A DNA stretch of 64,000 nucleotides from Gammaproteobacteria bacterium (GCA_024234995.1 JACKNF010000013.1:21594-85593), one strand, 5' to 3'. Shown: positions 45,350 through 54,957, numbered from the stretch's first letter. Translations and numbers: made by a program. The notes: generated by a model from the sequence alone, not told the origin.

Positions 45350-45469
45350 AACAAGCTCATGTCTGCTTTGGACACACAATGGTCATAAAAAGCCAACAAT
45401 GCAAATCAACACGGACCTCTAGAGCAGCTTTACAGCTCTTGAGGCCGGTTATCCGCCGCCCCGTTATGC
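45350..45469 (+). other. attC site 3, partial or hybrid
   Basis: The right end (GGTTATCCGCCGCCCCGTT followed by ATGC) is the same as in attC 1 and 2, but the matching left arm is absent. The sequence after the cyclase gene has a different left-type motif (TATAACAAGC, about 45350). It may be a recombined or degenerate site. Confidence 0.5.
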
Positions 45470-45481
45470 TTTTACGTAGCG

Positions 45482-45835
45482 ATGATTGAAGAATTGAAGA
45501 GAAACCTAGATCGGTTATCGATAGTCCACTATCCCAAGGATAGTGGCGTAGCGATACCTATTCAGAATAAATTTGGCGAACTTGAATTTCACGAATTGCC
45601 CGGCGACGATGACATTCTGCTCCTATCTGGCGAGGACTGGCATACACATTCATCCGTTGAGGGCAGCCTTGAAGGCATAGTGGTATTAATTCAAAATATT
45701 TTGAGCGGCAAGTTCCTCTTAATTCGAGAGGTGTCCGCCAGTGGTGAAATTAAGCGCCGTATTGAACCAGAGCTCAACGAATATCTCAAATGGCTTCCTG
45801 ACGGCTATAGTTATAAGATCTGCAACAAAGCATAA
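45482..45835 (+). CDS. Cassette-encoded hypothetical protein
   Basis: 117 residues, starting 13 bases after the attC 3 right end and ending inside the left end of attC 4, the normal tight packing of a cassette. Acidic soluble protein (LPGDDDILLLSGEDWHTHSS, GIVVLIQNILSGKFLLIREV). No family recognised. Confidence 0.75.
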   Translation: MIEELKRNLDRLSIVHYPKDSGVAIPIQNKFGELEFHELPGDDDILLLSGEDWHTHSSVEGSLEGIVVLIQNILSGKFLLIREVSASGEIKRRIEPELNEYLKWLPDGYSYKICNKA

Positions 45836-45891
45836 CAAGGCGTTGCAGTGGATCCCCTATACTCCGGTCACTACTGAACTTCGCGTTAGGA
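45830..45891 (+). other. attC site 4 (short type)
   Basis: Classic 62-base attC: left end GCATAAC with AAGGCGTTGCAGTGG, right end CTGAACTTCGC with GTTAGGA. The stop codon of the preceding ORF lies within the left end. Confidence 0.8.
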
Positions 45892-45952
45892 GATCATTCC
45901 CCCCGGATCTTCTAGCATTTCACCCTGCTAGGGGGATAAATGGAAAAACGAT

Positions 45953-46282
45953 ATGAAAATAAAATCAGCGACTATATTTGCAACTGCAGTTTTTTCTGCA
46001 TTTTTCATGGCTTCGAGCGCGCAAGCAGACTGCAAACTATCCGGGGGTGGTGTTATCCAAGACAATGACTTGGTGAGATTCAACACCAATCTCAACGGAG
46101 AAACCCAATATGCCAGAACATTTACTGACACCAGCATGGCGGGAAAGTCGCTGACCGTAAGTCCAAGCTCGAAATGCGACGCCATCGTTTACCAGGGTTC
46201 TGGGGCTCATACAAGAGTAAAGCGGGGAACCAGCGGAACCGTTCCGTCTGATGCCCGTGGTGTCGGTTGCGACTGCCGGTAG
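45953..46282 (+). CDS. Cassette-encoded small secreted protein
   Basis: 109 residues with a clear signal peptide (FATAVFSAFFMASSAQA, cleavage before DCKL). The mature part is small and has four Cys (DCKL, KCDA and terminal GCDCR), suggesting disulfide bonds in the periplasm or outside the cell. GGAAAA precedes the ATG. Followed by a terminator and attC 5. No family recognised. Confidence 0.75.
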   Translation: MKIKSATIFATAVFSAFFMASSAQADCKLSGGGVIQDNDLVRFNTNLNGETQYARTFTDTSMAGKSLTVSPSSKCDAIVYQGSGAHTRVKRGTSGTVPSDARGVGCDCR

Positions 46283-46327
46283 AATCTTCTCAATAATAGG
46301 AACCGAGATGGGAGACAGCCCGCGTAG

Positions 46328-46357
46328 GGCGGGTTAGCGAAACATAACCCGCCTTTT
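46328..46357 (+). terminator. Rho-independent terminator inside the cassette array
   Basis: Perfect 9-bp stem GGCGGGTTA/TAACCCGCC with an 8-base loop, followed by TTTT. It would stop transcription from the preceding cassette or from the integron promoter. Confidence 0.75.
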
Positions 46358-46377
46358 GGATGTTGACTGAAATTATG

Positions 46378-46440
46378 GCCTAATATGTGCTTTCAGTGGA
46401 CCTGCGCTCATCGCGCGGGCCGCTGAGGCTGACGTTATAT
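46378..46440 (+). other. attC site 5 (short type)
   Basis: 63 bases. Left end GCCTAAT followed by a CTTTCAGTGGACC arm; right end GGCCGCTGAGGCTGAC followed by GTTATAT. The arms pair with typical unpaired bases. The next cassette gene starts 15 bases later. Confidence 0.7.
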
Positions 46441-46455
46441 GTTGAAAGGCTCAGC

Positions 46456-47016
46456 ATGTTGATACAAATCACATTGATTAGCTTGCTGCTCTCGCCTGTA
46501 GCGGGTTGGGCATTCTACAAGCCAATGCGTGTATTGGCGCCGGAATGGAATGAGGTTACTTGCATCTCTGAAGAAGTGTGCGTCGAAGACCTTGCAAGGG
46601 CGGAGGAAGCAAAGTCCATCTACGAATTGGCGCTGAATTTCGTGAATTCATCTGCTGGCGTGATACGCAGCAATCCCCGGACAACGTTCTGCTCCTCTGC
46701 AAAGTGTTTTGAGGCGTTCGGGTTTCATGCTCCGGCCAAGGCCAAAACTGTTGGTGTATCTGGAATCGTAGTCGGTCCTTCGGGATGGAAGGAATATTTT
46801 CTGCGCCATGAAATCATTCACCATCTTCAATCGGAGCAACTCGGTGTAGTGGGCCAATGGCTAAGCCCGAAATGGTTTAAAGAGGGAATGGCATATTCTC
46901 TCAGCGAAGACCCCCGGGAACTCGTTGAACCACTGGCGAAGTACCGCGATGAGTTCCATCGTTGGCACCAGCGGGTTGGCAAGGAAGGATTGTGGATAGA
47001 GGCAAAGAAGCTGTGA
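46456..47016 (+). CDS. Cassette-encoded secreted metalloprotease-like protein
   Basis: About 186 residues from the ATG at 46456 (GAAAGG upstream); the frame is open to 46387 but a signal peptide (MLIQITLISLLLSPVAGWA) begins here. It contains the zinc-binding motif HEIIHH (HExxH type) in LRHEIIHHLQSEQLG, followed downstream by WFKEGMAYSLSE, like the gluzincin third ligand (E-G-x-A). A small exported zinc peptidase is likely, though the substrate is unknown. Confidence 0.75.
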   Translation: MLIQITLISLLLSPVAGWAFYKPMRVLAPEWNEVTCISEEVCVEDLARAEEAKSIYELALNFVNSSAGVIRSNPRTTFCSSAKCFEAFGFHAPAKAKTVGVSGIVVGPSGWKEYFLRHEIIHHLQSEQLGVVGQWLSPKWFKEGMAYSLSEDPRELVEPLAKYRDEFHRWHQRVGKEGLWIEAKKL

Positions 47017-47020
47017 ACAC

Positions 47021-47158
47021 ACATAACAAACCAGTCAAGCCGTTCGCCGCGTTGCTCCTCACTCGGACATCCGGTGCTTTGCAGCTTTTCGCGCATGGCT
47101 ACGCCATGATTGCGCAAACACCGCGCCGCACCAGCCGCTGCTTACCTTGGCGTTACGT
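47021..47158 (+). other. attC site 6 (long type)
   Basis: 138 bases. Left end ACATAAC followed by AAACCAGTCAAGCCG; right end GCTTACCTTGGC followed by GTTACGT. The outer arms pair in the usual way with the inner region forming imperfect stems. Its left part is nearly the same as the start of attC 7. Confidence 0.75.
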
Positions 47159-47168
47159 TTCTTAAACG

Positions 47169-47578
47169 ATGAGACCAGAATTTAATAGATCCTTGCGAGA
47201 AGTTGCAAAGCCGCAACTCAAATCGATGGGGTTCAAATTCGATGGAAAAAGACGGTTCACGAAAGCTGATAAGAATGGCAGGAAGCAAATTATCGAGTAT
47301 CAGGTGGGCACTCGAACCATGCAGGGCTGGTTCGCAATAAATTTGATTTCGGGTGACCGAGCCATCCGCCTAGCGATGATTAGGCCAACTCTTATATCAA
47401 AATTTGTGAACTGGCTGTTTCGTGATTATGATCCATGGTGGAAAGGGATTTTTTTCCAAAAGATGATTGGTGGAGAATCAGTCCATTTCAGAAGGAAATG
47501 GATTCGATCATCAATAAGACCGTGGCTGATTTAAACTCGTATGGTATTGCATGGCTTGGTCGTGAAAAAGAAATATAA
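47169..47578 (+). pseudogene. Cassette gene, DUF4304-like, frameshifted
   Basis: The open frame from ATG 47169 ends at 47534, but its natural C-terminus continues in the next frame: KDDWWRISPFQKEMDSIINK and then VADLNSYGIAWLGREKEI, ending at TAA 47576-47578 exactly in the attC 7 left end. Adding one T to the seven-T run near 47450 joins the two frames. The protein (LKSMGFKFDGKRRFTK, MQGWFAINLISGD) looks like the DUF4304 family. It is either a real frameshift or a homopolymer error. Confidence 0.65.
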
Positions 47579-47705
47579 CAATCCGGTCAAGCCGCTCGTC
47601 ATTGCGCTCCTCACCCAGACGACTAGCACTCCATATCTACTTGCGCTCGCCCTCCCTTCGGCAATTTGGCACAGCAAGTGCTGTATGCTGGCGGCCTTAC
47701 TACAG
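47573..47705 (+). other. attC site 7, degenerate
   Basis: The left end ATATAAC followed by AATCCGGTCAAGCCG is like attC 6, but no clear GTTRRRY right end is found; the region ends near CTGGCGGCC. Probably a decayed last recognisable site. Confidence 0.45.
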
Positions 47706-48059
47706 GCATAGTATACAAAATCCCCTTTAATTTATATAAAAAACTTGAGTGATTTTGTTTTCCTATCTGAGAAGACATTTATAAACGCATTGCATTAGTA
47801 TGATATTAAGATCATAACCTCTTTGAAGGTGAAGATGCATTAACCATGATGGCCGCTATTAAACTCAAAAAGTTAATGAAAGGAAAAAGTCGCGCTTCAA
47901 TTCAGCGGATGAACGTTTTACCTAATAAAATTAAAAAAGCCATGTTCAATTTTTTTCAAGCGGTTTAGCGATTAAATAAAATTTAACAAACAACTCCACA
48001 GGACGCTGAAAACTGCCCCAGTAGGTTAAGTATTATATATTGAAAAATAGAGAAATTAT
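47706..48059. other. A+T-rich spacer, no confident gene
   Basis: A 40-codon ORF at 47846-47968 (MMAAIKLKKLMKGKSRASIQ and on) is basic and could be real, but it has no convincing ribosome site and no recognisable family. No attC seen. Confidence 0.4.
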
Positions 48060-48710
48060 ATGAATGAAATAAAGAAAACGGGTGGTGCAAGAATAGGCAT
48101 GATGAATGCCAGTTGGCCATTTGCTACGCTGAAAGCCAGCAAAAATAAGCTTGAACTCAATGTGACCATCTTTGGCAATCTAGTTTTTACCTCACAAGAT
48201 ATCACTTCGGTAGAGCCTTATGGCTCCATCCCATTTTTAAGAAAAGGAATAAAAATCAATCACAAAGTAAAGTCTTATAAATCGAATGTGATATTCTGGA
48301 CCGTAGATGACCCTAAAGAGCTAATCAAAGAAATTAAGGAGATTGGTTTTTTGGATAATCCATTACCAGTGCCAAAAGATTTACAACTAGAAATAGATCA
48401 AAAACAAAAAAGAGGTGGATTTCCAATAAAAACCCAAGCTGCAATATTAATTGTGATAATTTGGAATTTATTATTTGTAATAGATTTAATCAAATTACCC
48501 AGAGAAGGGCTAAGAAGCTCGGCATTAGGGGTAGGTACGCAGCTCGCTATAGGCTTCGTTCTTATTACTTCGATCTTACTACTGACTTCAAAATTTGTGA
48601 GAAAACTTATTTTAAAAGAAGGCCATAAAATTGATGATATTAGAAAATTTATATACTTCTTAATATTCATATGTGGATTTTTATTTATAAATATATCTAT
48701 AACTAATTAA
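48060..48710 (+). CDS. Hypothetical membrane protein
   Basis: 216 residues. The N-terminal half is a soluble beta-rich domain resembling a PH-like fold (LELNVTIFGNLVFTSQDITS, KVKSYKSNVIFWTVDDP). Three hydrophobic helices follow (about 125-145, 160-180, 195-213). GAGAAA precedes the ATG. Base composition is very A+T-rich, unlike the flanking chromosome, so it is probably acquired DNA in the integron region. No attC seen on either side. Function unknown. Confidence 0.7.
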   Translation: MNEIKKTGGARIGMMNASWPFATLKASKNKLELNVTIFGNLVFTSQDITSVEPYGSIPFLRKGIKINHKVKSYKSNVIFWTVDDPKELIKEIKEIGFLDNPLPVPKDLQLEIDQKQKRGGFPIKTQAAILIVIIWNLLFVIDLIKLPREGLRSSALGVGTQLAIGFVLITSILLLTSKFVRKLILKEGHKIDDIRKFIYFLIFICGFLFINISITN

Positions 48711-48947
48711 TAATATTTTTTACTGGAAATTATCTTCATGGAATTTCATTAGTGCGAATTGGAAATAATTCAAGATATCTTATTGTCGCGGTACCCAACC
48801 AAGTCACATTTATGCACTTTATGGTATTATCTTCATATTATCTAGGATATTTTATCTGCTGTAATTGTCTGCAAATTAATTAAAAATTCATAGCATTATC
48901 GTGCTCCATCCTTCTGCTCAAGCAGTTGTATAAATAGGACTTTAGCT

Positions 48948-49892
48948 ATGCAAAAATCCCTCACAGCTGCTGCCATTCAAATGAATTGCGACTTAGGAAT
49001 GGCAAGCAAGAATTTATCATGTGCTGAAGCTATGGTTGCTAGTGCAGTACCAAAAGGTGCGCAATTGGTATTATTGCCTGAATTAATGCCGAGCGGATAC
49101 ACGCTGTCAGAAATAATATGGGATTACTCTGAACCAATCAGCGGAAGATCAGTTAAATGGCTTCTAGAAACAGCTAAGCAATTTCAAATATACCTGGGCT
49201 TTAGTTTTCTTGAGGCCGACGGTGAGGATTTCTTTAATACATTTGTGCTATCTAACCCAAAAGGCGAACTAATAGGTAGGGTAAGAAAAAATCCACCTTC
49301 TTCTGTGGAGGCTTACTTTTATCGATCAGGCACAGATACCCACACGATTGAATCAGATATTAGTCGGATTGGTGTCAGTATTTGCTATGAAAATACATTA
49401 TTTGATCAAATGTTATTCCTTTACAAGGATAACGTCGATTTAGTTTTATCACCTGCCGCAGCAGGCAGACCAAAACCCATTATTCCAGGCGATGTTGAGA
49501 GGTTCGAGCATATGCTTATAAATAGCCGCTCAGTATTTTATAAAACGCTTGGAGTTCCTGTAATAGTCGCTAACCGGGTTGGCCCGCTTGAGACTGAATT
49601 GCCAGGGGTCCTCCCCTATCTGAAGAGTAGCTTTCCTGGCCTGTCGTCGATTGTCGACTATGATGGCTCTGTAAAAGCCGAACTCAAGGATGAGGAAGGG
49701 GTAATTGTTGCTGATATTCAAGTTGGTCATGATTCCATGAGAACCTCTATTCCAAAGCTTTATGGCAACATGTGGGGGATACCTGTGCCATGGTACGCAT
49801 TTATTTGGCCGTTGACTCAAAAATGGGGGGAAAAGAGTTATGAAAGCAATACCAGAAGAAAGCATCTAGCCTGGTCTAAGAGTCAAAGATAA
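48948..49892 (+). CDS. Carbon-nitrogen hydrolase (nitrilase superfamily)
   Basis: 314 residues. The catalytic triad of the superfamily is visible: Glu in LVLLPELMPSGY, Lys in GRVRKNPPSS and Cys in GVSICYENTLF, so it should hydrolyse an amide or nitrile. It has an unusual aromatic C-terminal tail (PVPWYAFIWPLTQKW). AGGAC lies upstream. It precedes a small secreted protein gene by one base and is A+T-richer than the core genes. Substrate unknown. Confidence 0.88.
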   Translation: MQKSLTAAAIQMNCDLGMASKNLSCAEAMVASAVPKGAQLVLLPELMPSGYTLSEIIWDYSEPISGRSVKWLLETAKQFQIYLGFSFLEADGEDFFNTFVLSNPKGELIGRVRKNPPSSVEAYFYRSGTDTHTIESDISRIGVSICYENTLFDQMLFLYKDNVDLVLSPAAAGRPKPIIPGDVERFEHMLINSRSVFYKTLGVPVIVANRVGPLETELPGVLPYLKSSFPGLSSIVDYDGSVKAELKDEEGVIVADIQVGHDSMRTSIPKLYGNMWGIPVPWYAFIWPLTQKWGEKSYESNTRRKHLAWSKSQR

Positions 49893-49893
49893 A

Positions 49894-50364
49894 ATGGTGT
49901 TTGTTATAAAAATTAAATGGTTCATATTACTGGTACCGCTACTTCTCTTCGTACCTGCTTCCTTTGCAGCGGATGAAGAGTGGACCGGCGATTACTCTTA
50001 CTCGGCGTCTTACGGAAAGACGTATGGCGGGTCTCCAATTATCCAGGAGTACACAGTCCGGATCCGCGCAGAACAACCAACATGTGAAATCGAAATCGTA
50101 GGGTTTCAAGTTCTTGAAGAAATCATATGCAGTACCAAAATAAAAGGAAGCTCTCTCGTGCTGCTATTCCAGCGCTATAAGTCCGGCGAAGTGAAGAATG
50201 CCTACGGTGTGCAAATTTATCGCGTTGGGCAGCCGCTAATGACTTTTGAGCGTGCAACAAAGAATGGAAGACGTGTACTCCTTACCCATTGGGGCGGAAT
50301 CACCGGTGCGGATGGAAAGAGACTGCGAGATGGTGAGAAGTTTGAGCTGGTACGAAAGCAATGA
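49894..50364 (+). CDS. Hypothetical secreted protein
   Basis: 156 residues with a signal peptide (WFILLVPLLLFVPASFA, cleavage before ADEEW). The mature part is beta-rich (EWTGDYSYSASYGKTYGGSP, IQEYTVRI, YGVQIYRVG) and has a C-terminal DGKRLRDGEKFELVRK, like small periplasmic DUF5991-type proteins. It follows the nitrilase-like gene directly and is followed by a strong hairpin. Confidence 0.75.
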   Translation: MVFVIKIKWFILLVPLLLFVPASFAADEEWTGDYSYSASYGKTYGGSPIIQEYTVRIRAEQPTCEIEIVGFQVLEEIICSTKIKGSSLVLLFQRYKSGEVKNAYGVQIYRVGQPLMTFERATKNGRRVLLTHWGGITGADGKRLRDGEKFELVRKQ

Positions 50365-50389
50365 ATGCCCGTATCCCCATCCTGCAATG

Positions 50390-50425
50390 CACCGGAGCTG
50401 CGCGAAAAACCGCGCAGCTCCGGTG
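50390..50425. terminator. Perfect 15-bp hairpin, likely bidirectional terminator
   Basis: Arms CACCGGAGCTGCGCG and CGCGCAGCTCCGGTG are perfectly complementary around a six-base loop. It is followed by ATTTCTTC on the + side. It lies 26 bases after the last + strand gene and marks the right limit of the cassette-like region. Confidence 0.65.
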
Positions 50426-50625
50426 ATTTCTTCGCCCGCTTGCAGGAGAGGAACGTAAGGGCAGCGGTTCCAAGGGCTTACCCTCTCTCATTTATTGTAT
50501 GGCCGTTTGTGATGCCTCCAATCAGTAGCCCTCCCTAGAATGAGGGTTTTTATATCTATATCATAGAAAATCAATGGATTATACGCTTTTCAGGGCCAAT
50601 CGATTATGTCTCAGTGCGCACCATC

Positions 50626-51459
50626 CTATGGCAGCACATCCTCACTGCGCAGATGCGACTCCGCCGGTTGCGGTACCGGATCGTTCAATACTTCAGGGAT
50701 AAAGATTGGGCAGGGCCGGGTACTGGCTTGCCAGCGTCCGGCAAACTCGCCCCAGTGCGGATGTTCCTCCCGGCCTGCTTCAAGATAATCCAGTAGATTC
50801 TGCACACCCAGATTGTGGCTGCGGGCGCTGAGGCGGGTGCTGAAATACGCCCAGCGCAGATAGAGCAAGTAGGTATTGAGAACGTCACCTTCACAATACT
50901 GGTTAATGGCGGCATAGTCCCCGGCAGCGGCTTGCTCCGCGACGTTCTCCCCGTGACCATTCCATTTTCCCGGCAGGCCCAACGCCTGAGCAGCCTCATC
51001 GAGTCCCAGCCGCGGCGAAGCGCCGAAATCGCTCAGCACGTCCATCAAGTCGCAGTGCCAGTTGGATTCATAGCGGTAGTCATAGCCAAAGCGAGGATCG
51101 GTACGGTACCAGTTAGAAGCTGTCAGGCCATGAATCAATGAACGCTGTTTAAGAACGGCAGCATCAAAACTACGGCCATTCCAGGTCACCACACGCGGCC
51201 TCTGCTTGTCGATCATTTGCCAGAACCCGGCCAGAATTTCCCGCTCACTTCGGTCAGCGATGCTAGCCGAACCCAGTTTGCGGATCAGATAACGCTCCCG
51301 TTCGCCATCGCGTTCGATCCGTGCCAGCAGGAAGCCCAAGGTAATAACTTCGTGCTGGATCGGTTTGGGAAAGGTTTCAGGATCGCGATCCGCCGGCAGG
51401 ATCACCGCATCGGGCCGGGTTTCCAGATCGATAACCAGCAAGTGTTGAGGAATAGCCAT
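50626..51459 (-). CDS. 3'-5' exonuclease, DEDD type (PolB-like)
   Basis: 277 residues. Exo I VIDLETRP (DxE), Exo II region TWNGRSFDAAVL (Asp), and the later HCDLMDVLSDFG and YCEGDVLNTYLLYLRW (Asp, Tyr) match the DEDDy family of predicted PolB-related exonucleases that lack the polymerase domain. It should degrade DNA or RNA from the 3' end. It is isolated on the minus strand. Confidence 0.88.
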   Translation of the reverse strand: MAIPQHLLVIDLETRPDAVILPADRDPETFPKPIQHEVITLGFLLARIERDGERERYLIRKLGSASIADRSEREILAGFWQMIDKQRPRVVTWNGRSFDAAVLKQRSLIHGLTASNWYRTDPRFGYDYRYESNWHCDLMDVLSDFGASPRLGLDEAAQALGLPGKWNGHGENVAEQAAAGDYAAINQYCEGDVLNTYLLYLRWAYFSTRLSARSHNLGVQNLLDYLEAGREEHPHWGEFAGRWQASTRPCPIFIPEVLNDPVPQPAESHLRSEDVLP

Positions 51460-51529
51460 AATGTACTCGGAGGCGAATTGAGATTAGGCACACGAATAGG
51501 TTAGCTTCTATACCGTACCCAAGCCAATA

Positions 51530-54500
51530 TCAGCCGCTCTTAATTAAATCCAATTGCGCCATCAAGCGTTGCTGAATGGCATTAACTGGCCGTGTAAAAC
51601 CGGCCAACTGGTGATAGAGCACCGGCGTTAGAAACAACGTCAATCCGGTTGATAGCAACAGTCCCCCGATCACCACCACACCAATCGCGATGCGGCTTTC
51701 CGCCCAGGCTCCGGTGGCCAGCGCCAGCGGCAATGCCCCCAATACCGTTGATAATACGGTCATCAAAATTGGCCGCAACCGTTGACTGGCGCTGGCCAGC
51801 ACTGCATCTCGAATCTCCAGCCCTTGCGCCCGCAACTGATTGGCAAATTCGACAATCAAGATTCCGTTCTTGGTCATCAGACCGATTAACAACACCCCGC
51901 CAATCTGGCTATAGATATTCAGTGACTGACCCGTGAGCCGCAATGCCAGCAGCGCGCCAGTCACTCCCACCGGCACCGTCAGCAAAATGATAAGGGGGTG
52001 AATGAAACTCTCGAACTGCGCGGCCAATACCAGAAACACAATCAGTAGCGCAAAACCAAACGTGAAATACAGACCTCCCGAGGTTTCCAGAAACGACGCG
52101 GCCGCACCGGTAAATGAGGTGCGCGCCTCCATCGGTAATTCTTCAGCAGCGATGCGCTGAAGGTCGGCTGTCGCGCGGTTCAGATCATAGTCACCCACCA
52201 GAGAAGCGTCGATCGTCACCGCCGGCAAGCGGTCAAAGCGGCGCAGCGCCAACGCTGAGGCTTCTTCACGCCATTCCGCTACTGCACTGAGGGGGATCAA
52301 TTCATCACTCTTATCCCCACGCACGAAAACCCCTTGCAAATCGCCTGGCTGACGCCGGTCTGCCGCCTCAGCTTGCAACAACACCGCATATTCCCGGCCC
52401 CGGTCAATAAGCGTCGTCACCTCTCGTGAAGCCAGCAGCGTTTGCAAAGTAGCAGCGATACGCTCAACTGGAATGCCAAGCTCGTCAGCGAGCAGCCGAT
52501 TGATGTCGACCCGTAAAGCCGGTTGGCTGGCTTGATAATCACTATCGATGGAAGTCAACCCCGGATTTTGCCGGGCGCGAGCCATGATCATTTCACTCCA
52601 GGCCACTACAGCCGGGTAATCGGGTCCGCCGATGACGAATTGCACCGCTTGAGCGCTCGCACTGCGTCCCAGCGTGGAGCGGCTGATAGGAATGGCCCGC
52701 AGATCAGGAATGCTGCGTAACGGACCACGCAAGGCATTGACGATAGTTTGTTGACTGCGGGCACGCTGGCTCCAATCCGTGAGTCCAACGACCACAAAAG
52801 CCTGGTTGCCATCGCCTCGTCCAACCACGGAGACCAGCCGCCAGGCTTCACCATCGTTGAATAGCGGTTGTAGCACCTGCTCAATCTTGCGAACGCCTGC
52901 ATCGGTAAAATCAGGTGTTGCTCCTTCCGGCGCTTTGGCGGAGATGAAAAACACCCCGCGGTCCTCACTCGGCGCCAGTTCCTGAGGCAGGCCGCGATAC
53001 AGCAGCAGCGCCACACCCGCTAACAAGGTTGCCACTGCCAGCACTACCAGCGGTATATTCAACGCCCCATCCAACGCCTTCTGGTAACCGCGTCCCAGGG
53101 TAGCGAAAATCCGCTCCGCCCGCCGGATAAAGCGGTTGGATGGACGGCCCTCGCGCCTCAGAAACTGGGAACACAACATCGGGGTTAGCGACAACGCCAC
53201 AAAGGTGGAAATCACCACCGCCGCCGCCAATACCAGGCCGAACTCCCGAAACAGCTTCCCGACATCGCCACCGAGCATCGATAGCGGCACATAGACCGCA
53301 ATCAGTACCGCGCTGGTAGCCAGCACCGCAAAGGTCACTTGACGGGTTCCCCGATACGCAGCGGCCAGGGGTAATTCACCGTGATCAACCCGGCGCTGGG
53401 CGTTCTCCAGCACGACGATGGCATCGTCCACCACCAGACCAATGGCTAGGATCAGTGCCAGTAGAGTCAACAGGTTAATGGAAAAGCCCAGCGCTGCCAG
53501 CAGCATGAAGGAACCGGTAATCGAGACCGGAATCGTCAGCACCGGGATCAAGGTCGCCTGGACTGAGTAAAGAAAGGCGAAGATCACCAGCACCACTACG
53601 CCGACTGCGATCAGCAAGGTATTCACTACTTCATCAATACTGGCCTGGATGAACAGCGCGTCGTCAGTGGAAACGATCAGGCGCATGTCCTCAGGCAATT
53701 GCGGGCGCAGGCGCTCCAATTCGGCCCGCACTCCAGCCGATACCGCCAGGGTATTGGCCTTGGATTGACGAATCACTTGCAAGGTCACCGAATTTCTGCC
53801 ATTGGTGCGCACCTGGGAACGGTCATCCTCGACACCTGCTCAACGCGGCGCCACTTCAAATAACCGGATCGGGTAACCATCGCGCTGGACGATCGCCAGG
53901 TTGCGAAACTCTTCGAGGGTTTTCAGCCTACTATTGACAAGTGACCCGCAATTGCCGGTAGCGGGATTCCAGGCTGCCAGAAGGCCGCTCCACGTTAGCC
54001 AGGCGCAGAGCAGCTTCCACATCACTGACAGTCAGACCACGCGCCGCCAAAGCCTCATTGTTTAACCAGATGCGCAGGCATAGCGGCGGGCGCCAAGAAC
54101 TACCTCACCCACACCGGGCACGGTAGTCAGACGATCGACGATACGGCGTTCTGCCAGATCGGTCAGCTCCTCGCCGACCGGTGGTCGCTGGTCAGGGAAA
54201 TACGCATCACTGGCGAGCTATCGCTGTCAGCTTTGAGAATGCGGCTCGCTCAACATCCTCAGGAGCCGGTTAGCGACCGAACCCACCGCATCGCGGATGT
54301 CGGCGGCCGCGCTATCGATATCCCGCCGGTGACAAAGGTGATCGGTTTGGCCGACGCTTCGCTCGAACCGGATTCCGATACGTTCAACGCCATCCACCTG
54401 GGCGACCGCACCTTCAATCACTTCCAGTGATGCTGGTGTCAATAATCACCGGAGCCGCGCCAGTATAACGAGTCGTAACGGTAATCACCGAAGCGTTCAC

Positions 54501-54615
54501 ATCGGGCACCACGCACCGGCAGCTCGCGCAGCGCCATAATCCCACCGGCCACAATCAGCAGATTAACAACCACGGCCAAAACCGGACGCTGGATAAATAG
54601 ATCAGAAAGAAACAT
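51530..54615 (-). pseudogene. RND efflux inner-membrane transporter, N-terminal quarter frameshifted
   Basis: The C-terminal 760 residues (51530-53812) are open and typical of MdtC/AcrB-type RND pumps: DDAIVVLENAQRRVDHGE, TPMLCSQFLRREG, and GLMTKNGILIVEFANQLR. From 53813 to 54615 the same protein continues in several frames: MFLSDLFIQRPVLAVVVNLL, VPDVNASVITVTTRYTG, LEVIEGAVAQVDGVERIGIR, AADIRDAVGSVANRL, VGEELTDLAERRIVDRLTTV and GLTVSDVEAALRLANVE, then the open frame. The full span of 3086 bases equals a normal RND gene, so only small indels have broken it. It is a recent pseudogene or carries sequence errors. No adaptor gene is adjacent. Confidence 0.85.
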
Positions 54616-54957
54616 GAGCTGATTTCACAAAATCAACTCTATTTTATGAAGGTATCTGCGGTAAGAACCGGGACCCGCACTAGAACATAATCATTGGCCT
54701 TCCCGCCCCCGCAAGGCGGAGAGGATGAGGGGTAAATTTGAAACCGCTGTTTCAATCTCGCCCGCACGCAGGCGAAGGGAGTGAACGGTTACGCTAGAAC
54801 GATCAATGTCAATGCACGCATTTGCGTAACCAGAATGCACCAACATGAAGAAGAAGTATTTATGAATGCGCAACAGTTCGCAAACCAGCCAGGCTTTAGC
54901 CTTATCGTTTTCATTTCCGGTAAAACCGTGCCTCGGCTCGCCGGTAATCAGCGAATA
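54616..54957. other. Repeat and 3' part of the interrupted SpoIIAA-like gene
   Basis: About 54,700-54,795 resembles the palindromic repeat at 41.4 kb and shares the GAACGGTTAC end. From about 54,880 to 54,957, the minus strand codes for YRRAEARFYRK and, in another frame, NENDKAKAWLVCEL, which fit the C-terminus of the SpoIIAA-like gene split by the IS. Confidence 0.55.

Noticed and set aside
47846..47968. 40-codon basic ORF in the A+T-rich spacer
   Set aside because: No ribosome site, family or neighbour supports it; mentioned only in the spacer entry.
48060..50364. Further integron cassettes after attC 7
   Set aside because: The three + strand genes look acquired from their base composition, but no attC site could be recognised around them, so cassette status is not claimed.
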